DNA from: Petunia secreta
Lineage: Eukaryota; Streptophyta; Magnoliopsida; Solanales; Solanaceae
Direction of reading: 5' to 3'
NCBI GenBank assembly: GCA_029990175.1
Contig: JARKIP010000011.1
Span: 2,046,001 to 2,110,000, forward strand
Length of the DNA: 64,000 nucleotides
The number at the start of each line of letters is the position of its first letter. Position 1 is the first letter of the stretch. This document shows positions 12,275 through 22,300 of this stretch, one piece after another. The position numbers were made by a program, and so were the translations under genes. The notes beneath the pieces are model-generated. The model searched no databases, was not told where the DNA came from, and worked only from the letters and a program-made list of their open reading frames with translations.

Positions 12275-14875
12275 TGTCACGACCCAACTTAGGGCCGCGA
12301 CGGATGACCAACACTAAGTGTCGATCATCACTAATCCTACTGATAATATGCTAACCATTATAACTGATAAACAGAATAAGCATAAACCTAGCTGATAAGG
12401 AGTATGCAACACAAATAGCTGACAAGGCTAACATAAGCTGACATACATAACATACTGACTGCACCACACAGGGACATATCTACAGGCCTCTAAGAGTGAT
12501 GAACTGAATATACAAAGGACGAGATAACGCCCCGCCATACCCAAGCTGGCTGACTGTACACATACCAAAAGATAAGTAACTCCGGGAGTAAGCGGAGTGA
12601 CTCCAGTAGCTGATAGATGGCCTACTAACATGGTCCAAGCATTGATCTATCTGCACCTGCGCGGCATGAAACGCAGCGCCCCAGAAAAGGGCGTGAGTAT
12701 GATATGTACCAAGTATGTAAGGCATGAGCATATAATATGTCATAGCTGAATGAAACTGTAGGCTGGAATATAAATATGTAAACATGAGCTGGAGCATAGC
12801 AATATGGCTGGAAATCTGAAGAACGTACTAAACATGATATGAATATAAGCTGAAGTCTAGCTGAATCTGAACCTGAAGACTGAGCTGAACTATACTGATA
12901 AATAACTGTAATATGACTGATAGCTGGTTACTAGAAACTGGAACTGATAACTGTCAACTGATACTGACGTTAAGAACTGGTGGCCGATAACTGAGAACTG
13001 ATAACTGTCAACTGATACTGACGCTAAGAATTGGTGGCCGATAACTGAGAACTGATAACTGTCAACTGATACTGACGTTAAAACTGAACTGTTATCTGAA
13101 CTGGTACTTGTCTGGTGTTATGGGCTATATCCCCCCAAATCAGGTAACTGAACATCTGAACTAGTACCTGTCAGGCGTTATGGGCTGTATCCCCCCAAAT
13201 CAGGTAACTGAAAACCGGAACTAGCCTCATGTATAATCATGCAGTGCATATTGTAGCTATATACGCATATATAACAAACCTGGTGGGTGTTATGGGCTAT
13301 ATCCCCCCCAGCCAGTAATATCTAGTCTCTCTGTTCAGAGTGTGTGAATGACACCCGGTCACACTAGGTGTTTCAACTCCCGCCTGAACCAGAGGGGCTG
13401 TATCCCCCAGACGGGTAGTATCACACGCGACCGGACTGTGTGTCCAATGTCCAGCCTCTATGGGGGACTCCAAATCACACATAACATGATCACAATATAA
13501 GCATAAACATGTATGAGGCATAACACATGTGGCAACAATATATATGGACTCAAAGGAATGATAAGAAAACTCTGGATGGAATTATAGACACAACCTGAAA
13601 CTTAGAATTTGTCTAACTCTTGGACTTTTATAAAAATTTCGGCAGAGTTTCCTCTGAAACTGGATGATCCGCAAAAATAGAACCAGTACTATACTATACA
13701 CGGGAATGGATACCCGGATAAACTGATAACATAAACATGTTAAACAGATAACAAGATGAGACAACTGGATGACATAACTCATCCGCAAATAGAATGTCTG
13801 GACAGCACCACTATCCTGACTTGCAACCTAATTTTCAGAGTGTAGATCAAAGATATAGACTTCATGGTCTGCATGAAAGATGTAGATATATGTCTTAGGA
13901 TTCTGGGGATTCTTAATTCATCTTAATATCAATTTTGTATAAGGAGTTATGATCAATATACTAACAACTGTCCAAAGTTCAAAACAATTTTCCAGATTTT
14001 GAAACGTTTTGCCTTTCTGATTTGGACGTCTTTCACCTTGGATTTTAGTACCAAATTAAGTATATACAAGGTTTCCTTGGTACCATACAATTTTCTCACA
14101 AGAAAAACTAAGTTTAAAACTAATAAAAGCTTCAAAATCTAAAAGATACATGCCTTGCCAAAAGAAAGGTTTAGCCTTACATACCTTTGATGTTTCTAGC
14201 TTCTAAACTTCGTTTCCACACCTTCTAAAGTTTAAACAAGCTATAAAATAGAATTTAGATACTTTACTTAGCTATAAAGTAATTCTAAAACTCAAACTAT
14301 AGACGAAATTGAAGGTAGCATAATGTTACCCTAATCGCGTAGAGCGTTTTGACGCAATCCATCTTCCGTTTCGTGTCAAAATTGATGTTCTATCTTCAAA
14401 ATCATAAAAAAATGGATTCAAACTGAAAAAGCTCTGTTTATATCATGGTTTTACTGGAAATGTCGAGAGAGAGAGAGAGAAATTTCTCTTTTATAATAAA
14501 AACATTTCATTTCTAGCCCTCTTTTGCGCTTATGTCCCTTTTTCTGGTCTGACTTCTGACGCTCATATATTTTTATCTATAAGTTAAATGAGCAAACCGT
14601 TAAAAGTGTTGGAAACTACACTCCAAGACCTTCAATTTGGTATATGATATGCCCCAAAAGACTTCATATAACACATGAAATTAATTGCTGAAAAAGCTCC
14701 GTTACAAGGCAATTCCTTAGTCGGTTTTTCCGCAACTTAAATCTGACTTTTCCCAAACTTTATATTCAACATATAAACATCATATATGGTCATATTATTA
14801 CTTTAAACTCACTTAAATCATTCTTAACATGATATTATAATGATATACGTCAATTTAGACGTACGGGGTGTAACA
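12275..14875 (-). repeat. Element B right LTR (5' LTR)
   Basis: This is 2,601 bp, bounded by TG...CA and followed by CGTAA at 14876-14880. It contains the same 54-bp tandem array as the left LTR, near 12941-13082. Confidence 0.9.
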
Positions 14876-15481
14876 CGTAATTATCCTATACTCACTCCTA
14901 TCCTGAGTCGTTGTCTCATACACGTACACCAATTAGGCTATTTTGGAAGCATGTGCACAAACGGTCACATTTTCACAAAACTTGCACGTCTTGTTAATAT
15001 CTTGCACAATTATTTCTTTTTTGAGGAAGGATACCTAAATTATTTTTAAAACCTTAATGTAATATATCTCTTTAATCATTTAGCCTTGCAATGATTTTTC
15101 CTTATTTCTATAATTTTTATCCAGTCTATACGCATTTTATACACTATTTACACGTCTGCACACACATCACCATATTTTTAACACTTCAATGCCTACGTGG
15201 ATCGATCTCAGCCGTCCACGTGTACCATCCGATGGCTGAGATTAAAACTTCCCTTTTATTTCCCAAATGACCCCTAAACTTCATTGCCTATTCCCATTTC
15301 CCCTCGCCTCACCATATAATCACTCCCTCACTGTCTCCTCGGCGAAATGTCATGCTACCACTGTCACTGTATTTTCTGGTCAATTTGGCCGGCAAAATTT
15401 GGGGAAAATGGCATATTTGTAACCCCCATGTCCTCCGCTACAAAACCCATACCCTTTCGACAACATTTCAGCGAGGTCATT
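14876..15481. repeat. Original copy of the 606-bp flank duplicated inside B
   Basis: Here the sequence continues without a break into the rest of solo LTR C, so this is the resident copy. Its twin is 8890-9495. Confidence 0.9.
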
Positions 15482-16414
15482 TCCTAACCCTCGTCGACGG
15501 AGTCATCACTGCCGGAAAACGCCTCCGACGTGGTCCAAGGTTTTCAAACAGTGTTATCACCTGAAAAAAGGGTAAGAAACTCTTCACGCGAAGTCAATTC
15601 ATAATTGGTCAATTCGACCCGGCTCTAATAGGTAACCCTAATCCTAATTTTCCTTAATTGTCATGTGCCATATCCATGCCTAGGATTTGCCTTACTCTGT
15701 GTTATTTAGGCTTAAAATTAAAAGGGTTTGTATTTGTTAATTTGTGATTAATGACAAGACGCGATTAAACTATATTAATAGCTTGTTAAAACTGTATGTT
15801 TGCCTTCGACTACTTCTGTGTGACACTGATCATAATTGTAATTGTTTTGTCACTGTGTTTGATCTTCGTTTAGTCACTATACTCAATCTCAATTAGTCAC
15901 CTGCCTAAATGAGTTTAAAACTGAACTGGTCAAGTAACAGTTAGGTTTGTTTCGAATTTTGATGATTGATATGTCTATTTCTCAGGATATGCTAAGTTAT
16001 TTCCGAGCCTAAACTTGTTTGAAAATTGATTTGTGAACCTAGCCTTTTCCTATGTCTGAGTGCTTGATTTTCATTGAATGGATAGTTTGTCCTGCATGAT
16101 TAGTGGGAGCTGATATGATTAGGAAGAGATTCTTATTGAGGGGGATAGTTTATTTGATTAATTGAGATTCAATGGGGATTGGTAACTGATTCGAGGCTCA
16201 GAATTGGTTTAATTAGTTTGATTTTGAATTTAGGCTATGATAAAGTTAAAGGGAGGGAATCCAGACCTGTTTGGGATTGGTTTTACTCCAATTTTGGTAC
16301 TGATTGACTTAATTTTTGAAAATACACATAAGTATGTTCCCTTGATTTTTGAAAAATATTGCCTTGCCTTTATTGTTGACTACCCTCTTTAATTCTAACC
16401 CCACCTCTCATTCC

Positions 16415-16423
16415 TATATAAGG
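16415..16423 (+). promoter_or_regulatory. TATA box inside solo LTR C
   Basis: TATATAAGG, preceded by CCTCTCATTC and followed within about 30 bases by CT-rich sequence. It probably was the U3 promoter of element C and sets its orientation as plus. No transcript evidence can be seen. Confidence 0.5.
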
Positions 16424-18269
16424 TCGACTGATTTCTTCTCTCTAACACACAGTGAATAATAAAAAATACAGGACACACAAACATAATTCTCTTCTTTCTT
16501 TCTCTGATTGCAACTGGAAGGATTCTTGCTTTGATTCTGTGTTTACAAGCTGCATTGCTCTAGTATTACTCTCTGTTTATTACATCCCCTGGCAAGGTAT
16601 AACTTACTACTGTATCCTCTTAACTCCTTTGCACTTGATTTGCCTCTGTGTGTGCCCTTTGTATGTGATCAGTGCCTATATGTGTGACTTGTTTGGCGGG
16701 CTCTGTACCCTCCCCTACTAACCTTTCTCTTGCAGTCCATAAGGATGGCCTTACGGGCCATACCAGGTCTCAAATTGTAGGTTTCTAGATGCCCTATAAG
16801 GGGCTTCCTCTATTCTGGATAATCCAGGCCTAAACAGGCCCTACTTAGAACACATACATGGCCTTGTCTAGCCACTACTCTTTCTCTATTATTTCCCCTT
16901 TTAGAGACTGCCCCTATGTGTGTATATTTGATTAGGATCCCTGCTTGTAACTTGTTTAATACAGGGACACAGCTATTAGGCTGTGTATTGGGCTATCCAG
17001 GAGCCTCTTCTCAACTCCTTCTTCTATATGTTGTATCATTTAAAGTCATGACATTTTCGAGATCATTATCGTATTTTTCTGGGTAAAATTCAAGTTATTT
17101 GGCCTTCTTTTAAGTCTGCATGTTGTGAGTAGAACCTCTGAACATTAACACTGCTTTTACTTAGAATCGAAATACTGGAAAGCATGTTCTTCAAACATTA
17201 AGTCTGGAATTTCCTTTTAGACAGGGGCTATTAGCGCTATAAATGTTTAAACTGGTCTATTTTCTGAAAATTCTAAGACGGACCATATTTGCATAAGTGA
17301 TCTAGGCCCAAAACTATTTTTAAAATGTGGCCTTTATATGTGTTAAAATTCTTTTTGTTACTTCAAAGCTCCTATACAGTAATCTAATAATGTATATGGG
17401 TGTATAAGTGATAGGGATCGATTATACGAGTATATAAATGTTTTCTAAAGCCTAAACTATTAACTACTCATGTATTTGCATGCCTATACTTATAACTATG
17501 TGCGACAGCCCCTTTGTTTTCATTTATGTGCTTTGTGTAACCCGCTTTTGAAAAACAATCCCTTTTATCTAAATACTTTTCAAAACTGACCCCTAAACAA
17601 AAATAGCCATTAAGGTTAGGGCTCGACAATTAATAACGAGTCACACCGACACTAAATGGCTAATATTTCATTTTAAAAACAACACCTATTCGGTTTTTTG
17701 ACAAAATCTGAAACTATTTACGAAAAGCTGCCTATTTCCGTAAAACAGCCCATTTGTGCAAATTGATCTAAATGCACAAGCCAGCCGAAATCTAACACCC
17801 TTTGCATGTTTAACTATACTTTCGATTACGCATTTGTGTTAGAGGCCTTAAAATGGGATTAGGCGTGAACATAGGTCGTATGTGTAATACTTAAAGCCTA
17901 CTTGTTTAAACTTGCGTAGATATAATTTAGATACAAAAGTGACCTTTTAAGTTAGTATAGCTTATGATAGTACTCACAACCTTACTAAAACATCCCAAAA
18001 TATAGACTCGGGCGGGAACCACCTTTCGTGGGACTTGGGGGAGTGCCTAACACCTTCTCCCCTGAGTCATTTGGACTTCTTACTTGTTGAATCTCTGAAA
18101 TCAAGACTACTATGATAAGGAACTTGACCTTAGACGCTTAGGTGGCCTAATACACCTTAGAAAACTATATTAGGTGGCGAATTCAATTCTTGAACTCAAA
18201 CGAGTTACCCAGTCAAATCCGAAACCCAACTCGCTTCGAGTTGAGTCTAAAATCAGGTGCGACACCTAC

Positions 18270-18775
18270 CATGGATGGAGAAAAAGAGGAAGAAAAGTGT
18301 GAAGGTTTCTTACATTTTTCTCATTTACCATCCATTCTAACTGAAGAAGTTGTCCTGGCAATATCAAACAAGGGTTGAAGGCAAATACATTTGAAGAAAG
18401 AAAGTTATTCTTTCATGAGGAAGCTTTCGAAAAAAATGTATTTTCAAGAAAAGTTTGTGTTTCACATTTATCATGAAGCCCTTATATATAGGCGGAATAG
18501 GATAAAAATAGAGCATGAATCGGTCAATGTATTTATGACCTTGAGATACGAAATGATTCGGGGCAGTAAAAGGTGTTTATAGGAAAGATGCATGGAATCG
18601 AAATTAGCAAATTAGATGAAGATGAATGGGTTTGCAGAAGAAATCGAGCGTTAGTCTTGGTCAAAGAGACTGCGAGTTTCAAGGATTCAATGAGATATCT
18701 TTTCACATCTGTTTTGCACACCTCTTTCACTTCTTGACTGCTTATGACATCAGTCAGCAAGTGAGGGGGACTGAC
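18270..18775 (+). other. Element A 3' noncoding region, second part
   Basis: This continues the tail broken at 6201. The joined sequence resembles element F around 28250-28804, including a GAAGAA-rich stretch and a block ending CACTTCTTGACTGCTTA just before the LTR. Short open stretches at 18190-18378 and 18391-18582 are not conserved and are not called genes. Confidence 0.7.
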
Positions 18776-19258
18776 TGTATGGGTAAAAATACGCCATTTA
18801 TGATTATGGTGATACGAGTCTAGCTGGCGAGACTAGATTTAGATTGCAAGACACCTGGCGTAGAGGATACATGCCTGCTTCTCAAATCACAGCCGCTCAG
18901 CTGGTACAGGTATAGGATGCAAGGTATGCACCCCACCGCCTTAGGATTTACAGTCTCCTATTTAGGGTTTAGTATATACCACTTCCTTGAGTAGATAGGC
19001 CCACAGCCTTATAAGTCTTTGTATTTTACCATAATTAGGATTGGATAAATCAGAGCTATAAATAATCCTCATTACATTGCATTATACATCAAGCGATTCA
19101 CACCAAATCTGACTATTCTCAAGGAAAAATACTATTAACTTTCTTGTCTATTAATTTTTTCTCTATTTAGTATATTTTCCTTCATATTTACCGTATTGCT
19201 TGTGAACCTCTTACAAATTTAATTGTTTAACCTAGACGAACAAATTTAGGCATAAACA
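18776..19258 (+). repeat. Element A 3' LTR
   Basis: It starts TGTATGGG and ends CATAAACA, with the same 483-bp length as the 5' LTR. TACAT follows at 19259-19263, the second copy of the target duplication. A CTATAAATA-like TATA box lies near 19055. Confidence 0.9.
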
Positions 19259-19263
19259 TACAT

Positions 19264-20050
19264 TTCTCGAGTATGTCGGCCTATTGACCTTTCAAGAGTA
19301 GTACTTCTTAAGCCACGTGATATTCCAGTTGTTTGGAATGGTTGTTCCTTCCATGTCTTGAATGGTGTACACACCTTTTCCAGCTATGCCCCGGATCTTA
19401 TACGGACCTTTCCAATATGGAGCTAGATTGCCTGCGTTTGTCTCCTTGGTGTTCCCATTGTAGTATTGTTCCACTCGTTGTTCCTGAGCTGTTAACTGTA
19501 TGGCTGCTAGCTCTTGGTGCTAGTCTAGAAAGTCAAGTGAGGCTGCTAAAGCCTCGTTATTTGACTCTTCTTCAACGAACCACCATCGTAGACTGGATTC
19601 TCCTATCTCTACTGAGATCATGGCGTCTGTTCCTTATGTCAATGAGAATTGAGTTTCCCCCGTGCTGGCTTTTGCCGTGGTACGATAGGCCCATAAATCT
19701 CCTGGTAGCTCTTCCGGCCATTTGCCTTTAGCTTCCGTGAGTTGCTTCTTTAGACTTTCTACAATAGTCTTATTAGAAGACTCGGCTTGGCCATTGGCTG
19801 CTGGGTGGCAAGTCGTTGATGTTATCCTTTTCTTCTCCAATTCTTTGAAATACGTTGTAACTTCGGCCCGTATGAACTGAGGTCTGGTATCACAAGTGAT
19901 CTCCGCAAGGATTTTGAATTGGCAGATGATATTCTTCATAATGAACTGGATCACCTCTTTCCCTCAGATTTGAGAGTAAGCGGCTGCTTCAACCCACTTG
20001 GTAAAGTAGTATGTCATAATGAGCAAGAATTTGAAACCTCTAGGTTCTTT
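19264..20050 (-). pseudogene. Element D integrase, C-terminal portion
   Basis: Reading leftwards, the core continues from the point of E insertion with PKEPRGFKF. It contains TKWVEAAA near 19990, a second-aspartate motif reading CDTRPQF near 19890 (DNGPQF mutated around an intact Asp) and NGQAESSNK near 19790 with the catalytic Glu kept. The C-terminal domain ends in WLKKYYS at about 19292. Stops interrupt the frame. Its upstream half is at 21749-22300. Confidence 0.85.
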
Positions 20051-20149
20051 AGGCATATTTAGGCCTAAATTTGGTCATTTAGGTAAAATAATTAAAATTG
20101 TTAGAGGGTCACAAGCAATACAGTAAATACGCAGGAAAAGTGAGTAAAA

Positions 20150-21242
20150 CTGAGCGCGCAGGAAGTTGGAAAATTTTTGCTTAGTTTCGGCTGAGGGTTT
20201 TCCCCCACATATAATTTCTTATCCAAGGACCTCTCGTCGAAGATTACTGGGTTGAGGTTGTCGACAGTGGCCATGGCGGTCTTCTCCTCATCATCCGAGT
20301 CTCAGGGCGTGATGGCTGGCTCTCGGGGTCCAGTTCCTTTGTGCCCTTTAGACCCAAATAGTATGCTGGTGACCAGGCAAGGGCCGAGTATCTTGTCTAA
20401 TATCTTTCAATGGTTCTTTACCTTTTTCTTTACCGTACAACTTATAGCAGCCACATAACAACTCTGGATAGCTTCCGCTCCCCTCGAATATCTCTCACCC
20501 CCAGGGAGTAGGGTACTTTAGGACTTGATGAAGTGTATTGCACGTACTTCGTGAATCCATGTCTTCCCAAGATATTGTTATACGAGAGATTGCATGTCAT
20601 TACCTGGAAGGACGTTGCCTTCGTCACTCCAGGGAGGTGGACCAGCAGGAGTACTTCCCCCACAGACTTCTCACTGGAGCTACTGAAGCTGGTTATCATA
20701 TATGGGCTAGGGATTATTTGGGGCTTCATCTCCATATGGCAGTCGGCTTTCCAGTGGGTAATATTCACAGCGCTGCCTGGATCTATTAGTACACGTTTGA
20801 CTTGGGCATCATGTACCTGCAAGGTGATGATCAAGGCATCATGGTGCAGGTAGACGATCTGTTGTATATCTCCATCACTTAATACAATGGCATTGATACA
20901 GGGCGTCTTGGTCACCTTCTGGTGAACCTCACAAACTATGATGGCCTTAGCGTTATTGCTATCAACCCTGGGCCCTCCGAAGATCGTGTTGACAGATTTT
21001 GAGGTATCCTGGCCTTTAGATGTTGCTTTTTTTGAGTTACTATAGGGCACAGATTCTGGAAGCGATGCTGGCCTCAATAGTAAACAAAGAAATGTTGCTT
21101 CTCGACATCTGCCCAAACTTTCAGCCATGTTGGCCGAGTTATGGGACATCTGTTAGATCATGATTGGGGCATTCTGTGAGGCATCGTTGTCGCTGCTCGG
21201 CATTACTACGCCATTTCTTTCATAGAAACCTATAATTTTCAT
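20150..21242 (-). pseudogene. Element E leader, protease and start of reverse transcriptase
   Basis: The ATG at 21242 begins four bases past the primer-site block, giving leader MKIIGFYERN. A stop follows after about 30 codons. From 21149 the frame is open for 235 codons: linker, SVNTIFGG, the protease with active-site tripeptide DPG (LIDPGSAVNI, near 20790), flap SFSSSSEK, and LGRHG where GRPWIH is expected. It then degrades into the DLNPVIFDE block near 20240 and ends at the deletion joint near 20150. As in A and D, the gap between primer site and protease is only about 0.5 kb. Confidence 0.75.
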
Positions 21243-21264
21243 GGCCCCACGGTGGGCACCAAAC

Positions 21265-21743
21265 TGTTTAGACCTAAATTTGTCATTTATGTAAAATAAT
21301 TAAATTTGTTAGAGGGTCACAAGCAATATAGTAAATCTGCAGGAAAAATAAGTTAGTAAAACTTAGAGAAAAAAATAGATAAGAAAGGAAATAGTACTAT
21401 TCCTTGAGAATAGTCGGATTCGATGTGAATGGCTTGATGTACAACACAATATTTAGGAGGAGTATTTATAGCTAAGATTTACTCACTCCAAATTATGGTA
21501 AAATACAAAGACTAATAAGGTTGTGGGCCTGTAAACTCGAGGTGGTGGTATATACGAAACCCTAACTAGGAGACTGCAAACCCAAGGCGGCGGGATGTAT
21601 ACCTTGCATCCTATGCCCGTACCAACTGAGCGGTCGTGGCTTGAGGAGCAGGCATGTATCTTCTGTGCCCGGTGACTTGTAAGCTAAGTCTAGTCTTGCC
21701 AGCTGGACTCGTATTCCCATAAACATAGGTGGAATCCCACACA
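21265..21743 (-). repeat. Element E 5' LTR
   Basis: This is 479 bp, TGTGTGGG to TAAACA on the minus strand, in the same family as the A and D LTRs. Its TATA-like box lies near 21468. Confidence 0.85.
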
Positions 21744-21748
21744 AGGCA

Positions 21749-22300
21749 TTGGTCCTACGATGTCCATTCCCAATTTCATGAAAGACCATGGTGCAGTTAC
21801 GGAGTGTAAAGGCTCTACCGGCTGATGAAGTGCATAGGAGAATCGCTAGGGACTATCACATTCCATGACTAATTTGCTCGCATCATCTTCCATCTGGGGC
21901 TAGAAATAGCCTGCTCTAGTGATCTTTCAATCAAGTGACCTTCCTCCAGAGTGGTTCCCATATTGTCCTTCATGGATCTCCCTCAACACGTACTCAGCTT
22001 GTGATGGACCTAGATATTTAGCCAGTGGACCGCTGAACATCCGGCGGTACAATTCTCTGTTGATCGGGCAGTACCATGTTGCTTGCACTCTCAACTTTTT
22101 GCTCAGTTTCCTATCTTCAGGATGTGTCCCTTTGTCCAGGTATTTGATTAGCGGGTGTCGCCAATCCCAAATGTGTCCTGTGACATTAACTTCATGGCGT
22201 CTTACATCCGAGTAAGTTAGTTCGATCACGGCTCCCGAGCTGTCTGCATCCATGCTTGCAGTGGCCGCTAGGCTGGCTAGGGCATCAGCCTTCATACTTC
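21749..22300 (-). pseudogene. Element D integrase, N-terminal portion
   Basis: The HHCC zinc domain lies in the frame at 22295-21927 (REIHEGQYGNHSGGRSL, both His kept); its CX2C half continues in another frame. The segment ends with KLGMDIVGP at 21750, where E was inserted. It joins in sense with 20050-19264 when E and one AGGCA copy are removed. Confidence 0.85.

Larger units (their letters stand above)
6279..14875 (-). mobile_element. Element B: rearranged Tekay/Del-like Gypsy element in solo LTR C
   Basis: Two long LTRs (6279-8889, 2,611 bp; 12275-14875, 2,601 bp) run TGTCACGACC to GTGTAACA on the plus strand. The target duplication CGTAA occurs at 6274-6278 and 14876-14880, and again after the left LTR at 8890-8894. 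The body is minus-strand: primer site 12259-12270, gag, then RNA-dependent polymerase and RNase H. Protease and integrase are missing. Where integrase should be, 606 bp of element C sequence appear (8890-9495), duplicating 14876-15481. The LTR pair differs at about 30 positions plus one 10-bp gap by eye, so B is much younger than A. Confidence 0.85.
6207..18264 (+). mobile_element. Element C: 3.46-kb solo LTR, split by element B
   Basis: The left end is TGTTGACACC and the right end is GGTGCGACA, imperfect inverted ends. Perfect 5-bp duplications CCTAC flank it (6202-6206 and 18265-18269). Removing B and one copy of its CGTAA duplication joins 6278 to 14881 and gives a 3,456-bp LTR without internal coding sequence. 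It is the product of LTR-LTR recombination that deleted the body. A TATATAAGG box at 16415-16423 suggests plus orientation. The 3' part contains a phrase reading GGGAGTGCCTAACACCTTC, which I associate with Ogre-type LTRs; that assignment is a guess. It sits in A's 3' noncoding tail. Confidence 0.85.
259..19258 (+). mobile_element. Element A: Tat-like Gypsy retrotransposon, gag-less, interrupted by C and B
   Basis: Two LTRs of 483 bp each (259-741 and 18776-19258) bound the element. The flanks read TATAT on the left and TACAT on the right, a target duplication with one mismatch. The order is LTR, primer binding site, short leader, protease, reverse transcriptase, RNase H, integrase, long 3' noncoding tail, LTR. 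The tail is split at 6201/18270 by solo LTR C, which itself holds element B. Without the inserts, A would be about 6.9 kb. The two LTRs differ at roughly one position in seven by eye, so A is old. Many in-frame stops make it non-functional. Confidence 0.85.
20056..21743 (-). mobile_element. Element E: internally deleted gag-less Tat-like element in D's integrase
   Basis: Perfect duplications AGGCA flank it (20051-20055 and 21744-21748). On the minus strand it has a complete 5' LTR (21743-21265), primer site, leader and protease, and the very start of reverse transcriptase. At about 20150 it jumps straight into the last 95 bp of an LTR (U5 end, ending TA instead of CA at 20056). The missing part runs from reverse transcriptase to most of the 3' LTR. 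E shares the gag-less leader-protease structure with A and D. Confidence 0.85.

Noticed and set aside
16452..16721. 89-codon Cys-rich open stretch as a small secreted protein
   Set aside because: It lies within solo LTR C downstream of its TATA box and has no conserved counterpart or clear signal sequence.
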